A stretch of 64,000 nucleotides of DNA from Canna indica (Eukaryota; Streptophyta; Magnoliopsida; Zingiberales; Cannaceae): NCBI GenBank assembly GCA_034359265.1, contig CP136897.1:38303501-38367500 (forward strand). The letters are read 5' to 3'. The position numbers were made by a program, and so were the translations under genes. Below the pieces are notes generated by a model. It was not told the DNA's origin and ran no database searches. It saw only the letters and a program-made list of their open reading frames with translations. Shown here one piece after another: positions 34,568 through 46,072 of the stretch; within the stretch, counting starts at the first letter, position 1; the number at the start of each line of letters is the position of its first letter.

Positions 34568-34892
34568 TTTTTTTACTACCTATTTGATTGCACAATGAGA
34601 TCATTTTTTTTACCAATCTTTCTAACCAAACGTTAGGAGACGGACGACGTCGTCGACATAAAACTTGGCTGTCGATCGCCCGCGCGGGGCCCGCCGTAAC
34701 CTCTATGGCCGGCTCGATCGACCAACCGAGCCGAAAAATTAAAATTTGTAAATAAATAAGAAATATAACATTTCAATTATTATTTTTCGTTTAAAACGGG
34801 CGTAACTCCGTGCATTATTGTTCGATTTCAGCTTTTCACGTGGCGCTAAAAGGCGTGCGAAGAGACGAAGAAAATGACCCCGAGCTATCCCT

Positions 34893-34897
34893 CGTTA
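34893..34897 (+). other. Gene-less spacer joint at CGTTA, second copy
   Basis: Identical joint to the one 969 bp upstream. Confidence 0.85.
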
Positions 34898-35156
34898 GGA
34901 GACGGACGACGTCGTCGACATAAAATTTGGCTGTCGATCGCCCGCGCGGGGCCCGCCGTAACCTCTATGGCCGGCTCGATCGACCAACCGAGCCGAAAAA
35001 ATTAAAATTTGTAAATAAATAAGAAATATAACATTTCAATTATTATTTTTCGTTTAAAACGGGCGTAACTCCGTGCATTATTGTTCGATTTCAGCTTTTC
35101 ACGTGGCGCTAAAAGGCGCGCGAAGAGACGAAGAAAATGACCCCGAGCTATCCCTC

Positions 35157-35225
35157 GTTAAGCGTGCTTGGGCGAGAGTAGTACTAGGATGGGTGACCCC
35201 CTGGGAAGTCCTCGTGTTGCACCTT
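35157..35225 (+). pseudogene. 5S rRNA: 3' fragment of 5S rRNA gene (69 nt)
   Basis: Second copy of the fragment at 34188, with the same joint. Confidence 0.85.
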
Positions 35226-35426
35226 TTTTTTTACTACCTATTTGATTGCACAATGAGATCATTTTTTTTACCAATCTTTCTAACCAAACGTTAGGAGACG
35301 GACGACGTCGTCGACATAAAATTTGGCTGTCGATCGCCCGCGCGGGGCCCGCCGCAATCTCTACGGCCGGCTCGATCGACCAACCGACCCGAAAAATTAA
35401 AATTTGTAAATAAATAAGAAAAATAA

Positions 35427-35536
35427 CATAGCAGCACTAACTCACCAGATCCCATCAGAACTCAGAAGTTAAGCGTGCTTCGGCGAGAGTAGTACTAGGA
35501 TGGGTGACCCCCTGGGAAGTCCTCGTGTTGCACCTT
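35427..35536 (+). pseudogene. 5S rRNA: 5'-truncated 5S rRNA gene, t1 (110 nt)
   Basis: Third copy of this t1 gene, followed by a complete spacer and a normal gene. Confidence 0.85.
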
Positions 35537-35903
35537 TTTTTTTACTACCTATTTGATTGCACAATGAGATCATTTTTTTTACCAATCTTTCTAACCAAAC
35601 GTTAGGAGACGGACGACGTCGTCGACATAAAATTTGGCTGTCGATCGCCCGCGCGGGGCCCGCCGTAACCTCTACGGCCGGCTCGATCGACCAACCGAGC
35701 CGAAAAATTAAAATTTGTAAATAAATAAGAAATATAACATTTCAATTATTATTTTTCGTTTAAAACGGGCGTAACTCCGTGCATTATTGTTCGATTTCAG
35801 CTTTTCACGTGGCGCTAAAAGGCGCGCGAAGAGACGAAGAAAATGACCCCGAGCTATCCCTCGGACGCTCACCCTTATTAGCCGACGATCAGAAGTGCAT
35901 GAT

Positions 35904-36022
35904 GGGTGCGATCATACCAGCACTAACGCACCGGATCCCATCAGAACTCCGAAGTTAAGCGTGCTTGGGTGAGAGTAGTACTAGGATGGGTGACCCCCTA
36001 GGAAGTCCTCGTGTTGCACCTT
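35904..36022 (+). rRNA. 5S rRNA: 5S rRNA gene
   Basis: C67T and G97A only (type M without G17C). The spacer after the T-run reads TTTAATACC. Confidence 0.92.
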
Positions 36023-36388
36023 TTTTTTTAATACCTATTTGATTGCACGACGAGATCATTTTTTTTACCAATCTTTCTAACCAAACGTTAAGAACGGACG
36101 ACGTCGTCGACATAAAATTTGGCTGTCGATCGCCCGCGCGGGGCCCGCCGTAACCTCTACGGCCGGCTCGATCGACCAGCCGACCCGAAAAATTAAAATT
36201 TGTAAATAAATAAGAAAAATAACATCTCAATTATTATTTTTCGTTTAAAACGGGCGTAACTCCGTGCATTATTGTCCGATTTCAGATTTTCACGTGGCGC
36301 TAAAAGGCGCGCGAAGAGACGAAGAAAATGACCCCGAGCTATCCCTCGGACGCTCACCCTTATTAGCCGACGATCAGAATTGCATCAT

Positions 36389-36507
36389 GGGTGCGATCAT
36401 ACCAGCACTAACGCACCGGATCCCATCAGAACTCCTAAGTTAAGCGTGCTTAGGCGAGAGTAGTACTAGGATGGGTGACCCCGTGGGAAGTCCTCGTGTT
36501 GCACCTT
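36389..36507 (+). rRNA. 5S rRNA: 5S rRNA gene, type J
   Basis: G48T, C95G plus G64A at the end of box A. Confidence 0.9.
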
Positions 36508-36874
36508 TTTTTTTAACTACCTATTCGATTGCACGACGATATCATTTTTTTTACCAATCTTTCTAACCAAACGTTAAGGACGGACGACGTCGTCGACATA
36601 AAATTTGGCTGTCGATCGCCCACGCGGGACCCGCCGCCACCTCTACGGCCGGCTCGATCGACCAACCGACCCGAAAAATTAAAATTTGTAAATAAATAAG
36701 AAATATAATATTTCAATTATTATTTTTCGTTTAAAACGGGCGTAACTCCGTGCATTATTGTCCGATTTCAGCTTTTCACGTGGCGCTAAAAGGGGCGCGA
36801 AGAGACGGTGAAAATGACCCCGAGCTATCCCTCGGACGCTCACCCTTAATAGCCGACGATCAGAAGTGCATCAC

Positions 36875-36993
36875 GGGTGCGATCATACCAGCACTAACGC
36901 ACCGGATCCCATCAGAACTCCGAAGTTAAGCGTGCTTGGGCGAGAGTAGTACTAGGATGGGTGATCCCCTGGGAAGTCTTCGTGTTGCACCTT
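36875..36993 (+). rRNA. 5S rRNA: 5S rRNA gene, type K
   Basis: C91T, C105T. The -28 element is TTAATA. The spacer before it reads AGACGGTGAAAATG. Confidence 0.91.
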
Positions 36994-37194
36994 TTTTTTT
37001 ACTACCTATTTGATTGCACAATGAGATCATTTTTTTTACCAATCTTTCTAACCAAACGTTAGGAGACGGACGACGTCGTCGACATAAAATTTGGCTGTCG
37101 ATCGCCCGCGCGGGGCCCGCCGCAACCTCTACGGCCGGCTCGATCGACCAACCGACCCGAAAAATTAAAATTTGTAAATAAATAAGAAAAATAA

Positions 37195-37304
37195 CATACC
37201 AGCACTAACTCACCGGATCCCATCAGAACTCCGAAGTTAAGCGTGCTTCGGCGAGAGTAGTTCTAGGATTGGTGACCCACTGGGAAGTCCTCGTGTTGTA
37301 CCTT
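37195..37304 (+). pseudogene. 5S rRNA: 5'-truncated 5S rRNA gene, t1 (110 nt)
   Basis: CAT joint. G25T, G64C, A77T, G85T (GGATTGGTG), C94A, C114T. Confidence 0.85.
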
Positions 37305-37670
37305 TTTTTTTACTACCAATTTGATTGCACGACGATATCATTTTTTTTACCAATCTTTCTAACCAAACGTTAAGGACGGACGACGTCGTCGACATAAAAT
37401 TTGGCTGTCGATCGCCCGCGCGGGGCCCGCCGTAACCTCTACGGCCGGCTCGATCGACCAGCCGACCCGAAAAATTAAAATTTGTAAATAAATAAGAAAA
37501 ATAACATCTCAATTATTATTTTTCGTTTAAAACGGGCGTAACTCCGTGCATTATTGTCCGATTTCAGATTTTCACGTGGCGCTAAAAGGCGCGCGAAGAG
37601 ACGAAGAAAATGACCCCGAGCTATCCCTCGGACGCTCACCCTTATTAGCCGACGATCAGAATTGCATCAT

Positions 37671-37789
37671 GGGTGCGATCATACCAGCACTAACGCACCG
37701 GATCCCATCAGAACTCCTAAGTTAAGCGTGCTTGGGCGAGAGTAGTACTAGGATGGGTGACCCCGTGGGAAGTCCTCGTGTTGCACCTT
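37671..37789 (+). rRNA. 5S rRNA: 5S rRNA gene, type J
   Basis: G48T, C95G. Base -1 is T. Confidence 0.91.
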
Positions 37790-38156
37790 TTTTTTTAACT
37801 ACCTATTCGATTGCACGACGATATCATTTTTTTTACCAATCTTTCTAACCAAACGTTAAGGACGGACGACGTCGTCGACATAAAATTTGGCTGTCGATCG
37901 CCCACGCGGGACCCGCCGCCACCTCTACGGCCGGCTCGATCGACCAACCGACCCGAAAAATTAAAATTTGTAAATAAATAAGAAATATAATATTTCAATT
38001 ATTATTTTTCGTTTAAAACGGGCGTAACTCCGTGCATTATTGTCCGATTTCAGCTTTTCACGTGGCGCTAAAAGGGGCGCGAAGAGACGGTGAAAATGAC
38101 CCCGAGCTATCCCTCGGACGCTCACCCTTAATAGCCGACGATCAGAAGTGCATCAC

Positions 38157-38275
38157 GGGTGCGATCATACCAGCACTAACGCACCGGATCCCATCAGAAC
38201 TCCGAAGTTAAGCGTGCTTGGGCGAGAGTAGTACTAGGATGGGTGATCCCCTGGGAAGTCTTCGTGTTGCACCTT
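38157..38275 (+). rRNA. 5S rRNA: 5S rRNA gene, type K
   Basis: C91T, C105T, with the TTAATA element, as 1282 bp upstream. Confidence 0.91.
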
Positions 38276-38476
38276 TTTTTTTACTACCTATTTGATTGCA
38301 CAATGAGATCATTTTTTTTACCAATCTTTCTAACCAAACGTTAGGAGACGGACGACGTCGTCGACATAAAATTTGGCTGTCGATCGCCCGCGCGGGGCCC
38401 GCCGCAACCTCTACGGCCGGCTCGATCGACCAACCGACCCGAAAAATTAAAATTTGTAAATAAATAAGAAAAATAA

Positions 38477-38586
38477 CATACCAGCACTAACTCACCGGAT
38501 CCCATCAGAACTCCGAAGTTAAGCGTGCTTCGGCGAGAGTAGTTCTAGGATTGGTGACCCACTGGGAAGTCCTCGTGTTGTACCTT
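38477..38586 (+). pseudogene. 5S rRNA: 5'-truncated 5S rRNA gene, t1 (110 nt)
   Basis: Same changes as at 37195. The spacer after it reads CGACAAAAAATTTGG instead of CGACATAAAATTTGG. Confidence 0.85.
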
Positions 38587-38952
38587 TTTTTTTACTACCA
38601 ATTTGATTGCACGACGATATCATTTTTTTTACCAATCTTTCTAACCAAACGTTAAGGACGGACGACGTCGTCGACAAAAAATTTGGCTGTCGATCGCCCG
38701 CGCGGGGCCCGCCGCAACCTCTACGGCCGGCTCGATCGACCAACCGAGCCGAAAAATTAAAATTTGTAAATAAATAAGAAATATAACATTTCAATTATTA
38801 TTTTTCGTTTAAAACGGGCGTAACTCCGTGCATTATTGTCCGATTTCAGCTTTTCACGTGGCGCTAAAAGGCGCGCGAAGAGACGAAGAAAATGACCCCG
38901 AGCTATCCCTCGGACGCTCACCCTTATTAGCCGACGATCAGAATTGCATCAT

Positions 38953-39071
38953 GGGTGCGATCATACCAGCACTAACGCACCGGATCCCATCAGAACTCCT
39001 AAGTTAAGCGTGCTTGGGCGAGAGTAGTACTAGGATGGGTGACCCCGTGGGAAGTCCTCGTGTTGCACCTT
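38953..39071 (+). rRNA. 5S rRNA: 5S rRNA gene, type J
   Basis: G48T, C95G. Confidence 0.91.
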
Positions 39072-39438
39072 TTTTTTTTACTACCTATTTGATTGCACGA
39101 CGAGATCATTTTTTTTACCAATCTTTCTAACCAAACATTAAGGACGGACGACGTCGTCGACATAAAATTTGGATGTCGATCGCCCGCGCAGGGCCCGCCG
39201 CAACCTCTACGGCCGGCTCGATCGACCAACCGATCCGAAAAATTATTATTTGTAAATAAATAAGAAATATAACATTTCAATTATTATTTTTCGTTTAAAA
39301 CGGGCGTAACTCCGTGCATTATTGTCTGATTTCAGCTTTTCACGTGGCGCTAAAAGGCGCGCGAAGAGACGAAGAAAATGACCCCGAGCTATCCCTCGGA
39401 CGCTCACCCTTATTAGCCGACGATCAGAATTGCATCAT

Positions 39439-39557
39439 GGCTGCGATCATACCAGCACTAACGCACCGGATCCCATCAGAACTCCGAAGTTAAGCGTGCT
39501 TGGGCGAGAGTAGTACTAGGATGGGTGACCCCCTCGGAAGTCCTCGTGTTGCACCTA
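39439..39557 (+). rRNA. 5S rRNA: 5S rRNA gene, type L (terminator deleted)
   Basis: G3C, G97C. GCACCT is followed by ATTTCATTGC: 15 bp with the oligo-T are gone. The next T-run is about 21 bases on. Confidence 0.86.
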
Positions 39558-39897
39558 TTTCATTGCACGACGAGATCTTTTTTTTTACCAATCATTCTAA
39601 CCAAACGTTAAGGACGGACGATGTTGTCGACATAAAATTTGGCGGTCGATCGCCCGCCGCAACCTCTACGGCTGGCTCGATCGACCAACCGACCCGAAAA
39701 ATTAAAATTTGTAAATAAATAAGAAAAATAAGATTTCAATTATTATTTTTCGTTTAAAACGGGCGTAACTCCGTGCATTATTGTTCGATTTCAGCTTTTC
39801 ACGTGGCGCTAAAAGGCGCGCGAAGAGACGAAGAAAATGACCCCGAGCTATCCCTCGGACGCTCACCCTTATTAGCCGACGATCAGAAGTGCATGAT

Positions 39898-40016
39898 GGG
39901 TGCTATCATACCACCACTAACGCATCGGATCCCATCAGAACTCCGAAGTTAAGCGTGCTTGGGTGAGAGTAGTACTAGGATGGGTGACCCCCTAGGAAGT
40001 CCTCGTGTTGCACCTT
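39898..40016 (+). rRNA. 5S rRNA: 5S rRNA gene, type M
   Basis: G7T, G17C, C28T, C67T, G97A. Confidence 0.89.
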
Positions 40017-40382
40017 TTTTTTTACTACCTATTTGATTGCACGACGAGATCATTTTTTTTACCAATCTTTCTAACCAAACGTTAAGGACGGACGACGTCG
40101 TCGACATAAAATTTGGCTGTCGATCGCCCGCGCGGGGCCCGCCGTAACCTCTACGGCCGGCTCGATCGACCAACCGACCCGAAAAATTAAAATTTGTAAA
40201 TAAATAAGAAATATAACATTTCAATTATTATTTTTCGTTTAAAACGGGCGTAACTCCGTGCATTATTGTCCGATTTCAGATTTTCACGTGGCGCTAAAAG
40301 GCGCGCGAAGAGACGAAGAAAATGACCCCGAGCTATCCCTCGGACGCTCACCCTTATTAGCCGACGATCAGAATTGCATCAC

Positions 40383-40501
40383 GGGTGCGATCATACCAGC
40401 ACTAACGCACCGGATCCCTTCAGAACTCCTAAGTTAAGCGTGCTTGGGCGAGAGTAGTACTAGGATGGGTGACCCCGTGGGAAGTCCTCGTGTTGCACTT
40501 T
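40383..40501 (+). rRNA. 5S rRNA: 5S rRNA gene, type J variant
   Basis: A37T, G48T, C95G, C117T. Confidence 0.9.
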
Positions 40502-40868
40502 TTTTTTTTACTACCTATTTGATTGCACGACGAGATCATTTTTTTTACAAATCTTTCTAACCAAACGTTAAGGACGGACGACGTCGTCGACATAAAATTA
40601 GGATGTCGATCGCCCGCGCAGGGCCCGCCGCAACCTCTACGGCCGGCTCGATCGACCAACCGATCCGAAAAATTAAAATTTGTAAATAAATAAGAAATAT
40701 AACATTTCAATTATTATTTTTCGTTTAAAACGGGCGTAACTTCGTGCATTATTGTCCGATTTCAGCTTTTCACGTGGTGCTAAAAGGCGCGCGAAGAGAC
40801 GAAGAAAATGACCCCGAGCTATCCCTCGGACGCTCACCCTTATTAGCCGACGATCAGAAGTGCATCAC

Positions 40869-40987
40869 GGTTGCGATCATACCAGCACTAACGCACCGGA
40901 TCCCATCAGAACTCCGAAGTTAAGCGTGCTTGGGCGAGAGTAGTACTAGGATGGGTGACCCCCTCGGAAGTCCTCGTGTTGCACCTG
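40869..40987 (+). rRNA. 5S rRNA: 5S rRNA gene, type L (terminator deleted)
   Basis: G3T, G97C. The 3' flank reads GCACCTGTTTCATTGC. Confidence 0.86.
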
Positions 40988-41327
40988 TTTCATTGCACGA
41001 CGAGATCCTTTTTTTTACCAATCTTTCTAACCAAACGTTAAGGACGGACGACGTTGTCGACATAAAATTTGGCGGTCGATCGCCCGCCGCAACCTCTACG
41101 GCCGGCTCGATCGACCAACCGACCCGAAAAATTAAAATTTGTAAATAAATAAGAAAAATAAGATTTCAATTATTATTTTTCGTTTAAAACGGGCGTAACT
41201 CCGTGCATTATTGTTCGATTTCAGCTTTTCACGTGGCGCTAAAAGGCGCGCGAAGAGACGAAGAAAATGACCCCGAGCTATCCCTCGGACGCTCACCCTT
41301 ATTAGCCGACGATCAGAAGTGCATGAT

Positions 41328-41446
41328 GGGTGCGATCATACCACCACTAACGCACCGGATCCCATCAGAACTCCGAAGTTAAGCGTGCTTGGGTGAGAGT
41401 AGTACTAGGATGGGTGACCCCCTAGGAAGTCCTCGTGTTGCACCTT
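41328..41446 (+). rRNA. 5S rRNA: 5S rRNA gene, type M
   Basis: G17C, C67T, G97A only. Confidence 0.91.
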
Positions 41447-41812
41447 TTTTTTTAATACCTATTTGATTGCACGACGAGATCATTTTTTTTACCAATCTTT
41501 CTAACCAAACGTTAAGGACGGACGACGTCGTCGACATAAAATTTGGCTGTCGATCGCCCGCGCGGGGCCCGCCGTAACCTCTACGGCCGGCTCGATCGAC
41601 CAGCCGACCCGAAAAATTAAAATTTGTAAATAAATAAGAAAAATAACATTTCAATTATTATTTTTCGTTTAAAACGGGCGTAACTCCGTGCATTATTGTC
41701 CGATTTCAGATTTTCACGTGGCGCTAAAAGGCGCGCGAAGAGACGAAGAAAATGACCCCGAGCTATCCCTCGGACGCTCACCCTTATTAGCCGACGATCA
41801 GAATTGCATCAT

Positions 41813-41931
41813 GGGTGCGATCATACCAGCACTAACGCACCGGATCCCATCAGAACTCCTAAGTTAAGCGTGCTTGGGCGAGAGTAGTACTAGGATGGGT
41901 GACCCCGTGGGAAGTCCTCGTGTTGCACCTT
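41813..41931 (+). rRNA. 5S rRNA: 5S rRNA gene, type J
   Basis: G48T, C95G. Its 3' flank (TTTAATACC) is that of an M unit, so it looks like an exchange product. Confidence 0.91.
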
Positions 41932-42297
41932 TTTTTTTAATACCTATTTGATTGCACGACGAGATCATTTTTTTTACCAATCTTTCTAACCAAACGTTAA
42001 GGACGGACGACGTCGTCGACATAAAATTTGGCTGTCGATCGCCCGCGCGGGGCCCGCCGTAACCTCTACGGCCAGCTCGATCGACCAGCCGACCCGAAAA
42101 ATTAAAATTTGTAAATAAATAAGAAAAATAACATTTCAATTATTATTTTTCGTTTAAAACGGGCGTAACTCCGTGCATTATTGTCCGATTTCAGATTTTC
42201 ACGTGGCGCTAAAAGGCGCGCGAAGAGACGAAGAAAATGACCCCGAGCTATCCCTCGGACGCTCACCCTTATTAGCCGACGATCAGAATTGCATCAT

Positions 42298-42416
42298 GGG
42301 TGCGATCATACCAGCACTAACGCACCGGATCCCATCAGAACTCCTAAGTTAAGCGTGCTTGGGCGAGAGTAGTACTAGGATGGGTGACCCCGTGGGAAGT
42401 CCTCGTGTTGCACCTT
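42298..42416 (+). rRNA. 5S rRNA: 5S rRNA gene, type J
   Basis: G48T, C95G. The 3' flank reads TTTAACTATC. Confidence 0.91.
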
Positions 42417-42783
42417 TTTTTTTAACTATCTATTCGATTGCACGACGAAATCATTTTTTTTACCAATCTTTCTAACCAAACGTTAAGGACGGACGACGTC
42501 GTCGACATAAAATTTGGCTGTCGATCGCCCACGCGGGACCCGCCGCCACCTCTACGGCCGGCTCGATCGACCAACCGACCCGAAAAATTAAAATTTGTAA
42601 ATAAATAAGAAATATAACATTTCAATTATTATTTTTCGTTTAAAACGGGCGTAACTCCGTGCATTATTGTCCGATTTCAGCTTTTCACGTGGCGCTAAAA
42701 GGCGCGCGAAGAGACGGTGAAAATGACCCCGAGCTATCCCTCGGACGCTCACCCTTATTAGCCGACGATCAGAATTGCATCAT

Positions 42784-42902
42784 GGGTGCGATCATACCAG
42801 CACTAACGCACCGGATCCCATCAGAACTCCTAAGTTAAGCGTGCTTGGGCGAGAGTAGTACTAGGATGGGTGACCCCGTGGGAAGTCCTCGTGTTGCACC
42901 TT
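42784..42902 (+). rRNA. 5S rRNA: 5S rRNA gene, type J
   Basis: G48T, C95G. It sits where a K gene stands in the 1282-bp repeat and has the K-type upstream AGACGGTGAAAATG. The gene body looks converted to J. Confidence 0.91.
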
Positions 42903-43104
42903 TTTTTTTAACTACCTATTCGATTGCACGACGATATCATTTTTTTTACCAATCTTTCTAACCAAACGTTAGGAGACGGACGACGTCGTCGACATAAAAT
43001 TTGGCTGTCAATCGCCCGCGCGGGGCCCGCCGCAACCTCTACGGCCGGCTCGATCGACCAACCGACCCGAAAAATTAAAATTTGTAAATAAATAAGAAAA
43101 ATAA

Positions 43105-43214
43105 CATACCAGCACTAACTCACCGGATCCCATCAGAACTCCGAAGTTAAGCGTGCTTCGGCGAGAGTAGTACTAGGATTGGTGACCCACTGGGAAGTCC
43201 TCGTGTTGTACCTT
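43105..43214 (+). pseudogene. 5S rRNA: 5'-truncated 5S rRNA gene, t1 (110 nt)
   Basis: CAT joint. G25T, G64C, G85T, C94A, C114T. Confidence 0.85.
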
Positions 43215-43580
43215 TTTTTTTACTACCAATTTGATTGCACGACGATATCATTTTTTTTACCAATCTTTCTAACCAAACGTTAAGGACGGACGACGTCGTC
43301 GACAAAAAATTTGGCTGTCGATCGCCCGCGCGGGGACCGCCGCAACCTCTACGGCCGGCTCGATCGACCTACCGAGCCGAAAAATTAAAATTTGTAAATA
43401 AATAAGAAATATAACATTTCAATTATTATTTTTCGTTTAAAACGGGCGTAACTTCGTGCATTATTGTCCGATTTCAGCTTTTCACGTGGCGCTAAAAGGC
43501 GCGCGAAGAGACGAAGAAAATGACCCCGAGCTATCCCTCGGACGCTCACCCTTATTAGCCGACGATCAGAATTGCATCAT

Positions 43581-43699
43581 GGGTGCGATCATACCAGCAC
43601 TAACGCACCGGATCCCATCAGAACTCCTAAGTTAAGCGTGCTTGGGCGAGAGTAGTACTAGGATGGGTGACCCCGTGGGAAGTCCTCGTGTTGCACCTT
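43581..43699 (+). rRNA. 5S rRNA: 5S rRNA gene, type J
   Basis: G48T, C95G. Confidence 0.91.
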
Positions 43700-44065
43700 T
43701 TTTTTTACTACCTATTTGATTGCACGACGAGATCATTTTTTTTACCAATCTTTCTAACCAAACATTAAGGACGGACGACGTCGTCGACATAAAATTTGGA
43801 TGTCGATCGCCCGCGCAGGGCCCGCCGCAACCTCTACGGCCGGCTCGATCGACCAACCGATCCGAAAAATTAAAATTTGTAAATAAATAAGAAATATAAC
43901 ATTTCAATTATTATTTTTCGTTTAAAACGGGCGTAACTCCGTGCATTATTGTCCGATTTCAGCTTTTCACGTGGCGCTAAAAGGCGCGCGAAGAGACGAA
44001 GAAAATGACCCCGAGCTATCCCTCGGACGCTCACCCTTATTAGCCGACGATCAGAATTGCATCAT

Positions 44066-44184
44066 GGGTGCGATCATACCAGCACTAACGCACCGGATCC
44101 CATCAGAACTCCGAAGTTAAGCGTGCTTGGGCGAGAGTAGTACTAGGATGGGTGACCCCCTCGGAAGTCCTCGTGTTGCACCTA
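44066..44184 (+). rRNA. 5S rRNA: 5S rRNA gene, type L (terminator deleted)
   Basis: G97C is the only change in the gene; the 15-bp 3' deletion is present. An otherwise near-perfect gene without its proximal terminator. Confidence 0.88.
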
Positions 44185-44204
44185 TTTCATTGCACGACGA
44201 GATC

Positions 44205-44213
44205 TTTTTTTTT
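44205..44213 (+). terminator. Only remaining T-run after an L-type gene
   Basis: In L units the first T-run is deleted and GATC is followed by eight or nine T. Here the run begins 21 bases after the last gene-paired T (44183). A transcript ending here would carry a 3' extension of a little over 20 nt. Confidence 0.55.
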
Positions 44214-44524
44214 ACCAATCTTTCTAACCAAACGTTAAGGACGGACGACGTTGTCGACATAAAATTTGGCGGTCGATCGCCCGCCGCAACCTCTACGGCT
44301 GGCTCGATCGACCAACCGACCCGAAAAATTAAAATTTGTAAATAAAAAAGAAAAATAAGATTTCAATTATTATTTTTCGTTTAAAACGGGCGTAACTCCG
44401 TGCATTATTGTTCGATTTCAGCTTTTCACGTGGCGCTAAAAGGCGCGCGAAGAGACGAAGAAAATGACCCCGAGCTATCCCTCGGACGCTCACCCTTATT
44501 AGACGACGATCAGAAGTGCATGAT

Positions 44525-44643
44525 GGGTGCGATCATACCACCACTAACGCATCGGATCCCATCAGAACTCCGAATTTAAGCGTGCTTGGGTGAGAGTAGT
44601 ACTAGGATGGGTGACCCCCTAGGAAGTCCTCGTGTTGCACCTT
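44525..44643 (+). rRNA. 5S rRNA: 5S rRNA gene, type M
   Basis: G17C, C28T, G51T in box A, C67T, G97A. Confidence 0.89.
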
Positions 44644-45009
44644 TTTTTTTACTACCTATTTGATTGCACGACGAGATCATTTTTTTTACCAATCTTTCTA
44701 ACCAAACGTTAAGGACGGACGACGTCGTCGACATAAAATTTGGCTGTCGATCACCCGCGCGGGGCCCGCCGTAACCTCTACGGCCGGCTCGATCGACCAA
44801 CCGACCCGAAAAATTAAAATTTGTAAATCTATAAGAAAAATAACATTTCAATTATTATTTTTCGTTTAAAACGGGCGTAACTCCGTGCATTATTGTCCGA
44901 TTTCAGATTTTCACGTGGCGCTAAAAGGCGCGCGAAGAGACGAAGAAAATGACCCTGAGCTATCCCTCGGACGCTCACCCTTATTAGCCGACGATCAGAA
45001 TTGCATCAC

Positions 45010-45128
45010 GGGTGCAATCATACCAGCACTAACGCACCGGATCCCTTCAGAACTCCTAAGTTAAGCGTGCTTGGGCGAGAGTAGTACTAGGATGGGTGAC
45101 CCCGTGGGAAGTCCTCGTGTTGCACTTC
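45010..45128 (+). rRNA. 5S rRNA: 5S rRNA gene, type J variant
   Basis: G7A, A37T, G48T, C95G, C117T. Confidence 0.89.
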
Positions 45129-45495
45129 TTTTTTTTACTACCTATTTGATTGCACGACGAGATCATTTTTTTTACCAATCTTTCTAACCAAACATTAAGG
45201 ACGGACGACGTCGTCGACATAAAATTAGGATGTCGAGCGCCCGCGCAGGGCCCGCCGCAACCTCTACGGCCGGCTCGATCGACCAACCGATCCGAAAAAT
45301 TAAAATTTGTAAATAAATAAGAAATATAACATTTCAATTATTATTTTTCGTTTAAAACGGGCGTAACTTCGTGCATTATTGTCCGATTTCAACTTTTCAC
45401 GTGGCGCTAAAAGGCGCGCGAAGAGACGAAGAAAATGACCCCGAGCTATCCCTCGGACGCTCACCCTTATTAGCCGACGATCAGAAGTGCATCAC

Positions 45496-45614
45496 GGGTG
45501 CGATCATACCAGCACTAACGCACCGGATCCCATCAGAACTCCGAAGTTAAGCGTGCTTGGGCGAGAGTAGTACTAGGATGGGTGACCCCCTCGGAAGTCC
45601 TCGTGTTGCACCTA
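45496..45614 (+). rRNA. 5S rRNA: 5S rRNA gene, type L (terminator deleted)
   Basis: G97C only; 15-bp 3' deletion. The remaining downstream run has eight T. Confidence 0.88.
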
Positions 45615-45953
45615 TTTCATTGCACGACGAGATCTTTTTTTTACCAATCTTTCTAACCAAACGTTAAGGACGGACGACGTTGTCGACATAAAATTTGGCG
45701 GTCGATCGCCCGCCGCAACCTCTACGGCCGGCTCGATCGACCAACCGACCCGAAAAATTAAAATTTGTAAATAAATAAGAAAAATAAGATTTCTATTATT
45801 ATTTTTCGTTTAAAACGGGCGTAACTCCGTGCATTATTGTTCGATTTCAGCTTTTCACGTGGCGCTAAAAGGCGCACGAAGAGACGAAGAAAATGACCCC
45901 GAGCTATCCCTCGGACGCTCACCCTTATTAGCCGACGATCAGAAGTGCATAAT

Positions 45954-46072
45954 GGGTGCGATCATACCACCACTAACGCACCGGATCCCATCAGAACTCC
46001 GAAGTTAAGCGTGCTTGGGTGAGAGTAGTACTAGGATGGGTGACCCCCTAGGAAGTCCTCGTGTTGCACCTT
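45954..46072 (+). rRNA. 5S rRNA: 5S rRNA gene, type M
   Basis: G17C, C67T, G97A. Base -1 is T. Confidence 0.91.

Larger units (their letters stand above)
33489..35426 (+). repeat. Higher-order repeat of defective units, 2 x 969 bp
   Basis: Each copy contains a 110-nt t1 fragment, a joint from which the gene is missing, and a 69-nt 3' gene fragment. A third copy begins at 35427 but returns to normal spacer. No complete 5S gene is present in either copy. Confidence 0.9.
36389..38952 (+). repeat. Higher-order repeat J-K-t1, 2 x 1282 bp
   Basis: Genes at 36389, 36875, 37195 recur at 37671, 38157, 38477. A further copy (46439, 46925, 47245) lies 8768 bp beyond the second. Confidence 0.88.
30234..39438 (+). 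repeat. Array block 3: deletion-rich units
   Basis: GCTAAAAGG spacers return. Many units carry GTTAGGAGACGG instead of GTTAAGGACGG after the second T-run. The block contains 11 truncated gene copies and two spacer-to-spacer joints without a gene (33924 and 34893). From 33298 to 35903 there is no complete 5S gene. Confidence 0.88.

Noticed and set aside
33298..35903. Assembly artefact as the source of truncated and gene-less units.
   Set aside because: It cannot be excluded without reads, but the joints fall at short shared sequences and the copies carry private changes and sit in consistent higher-order order, which favours real events.
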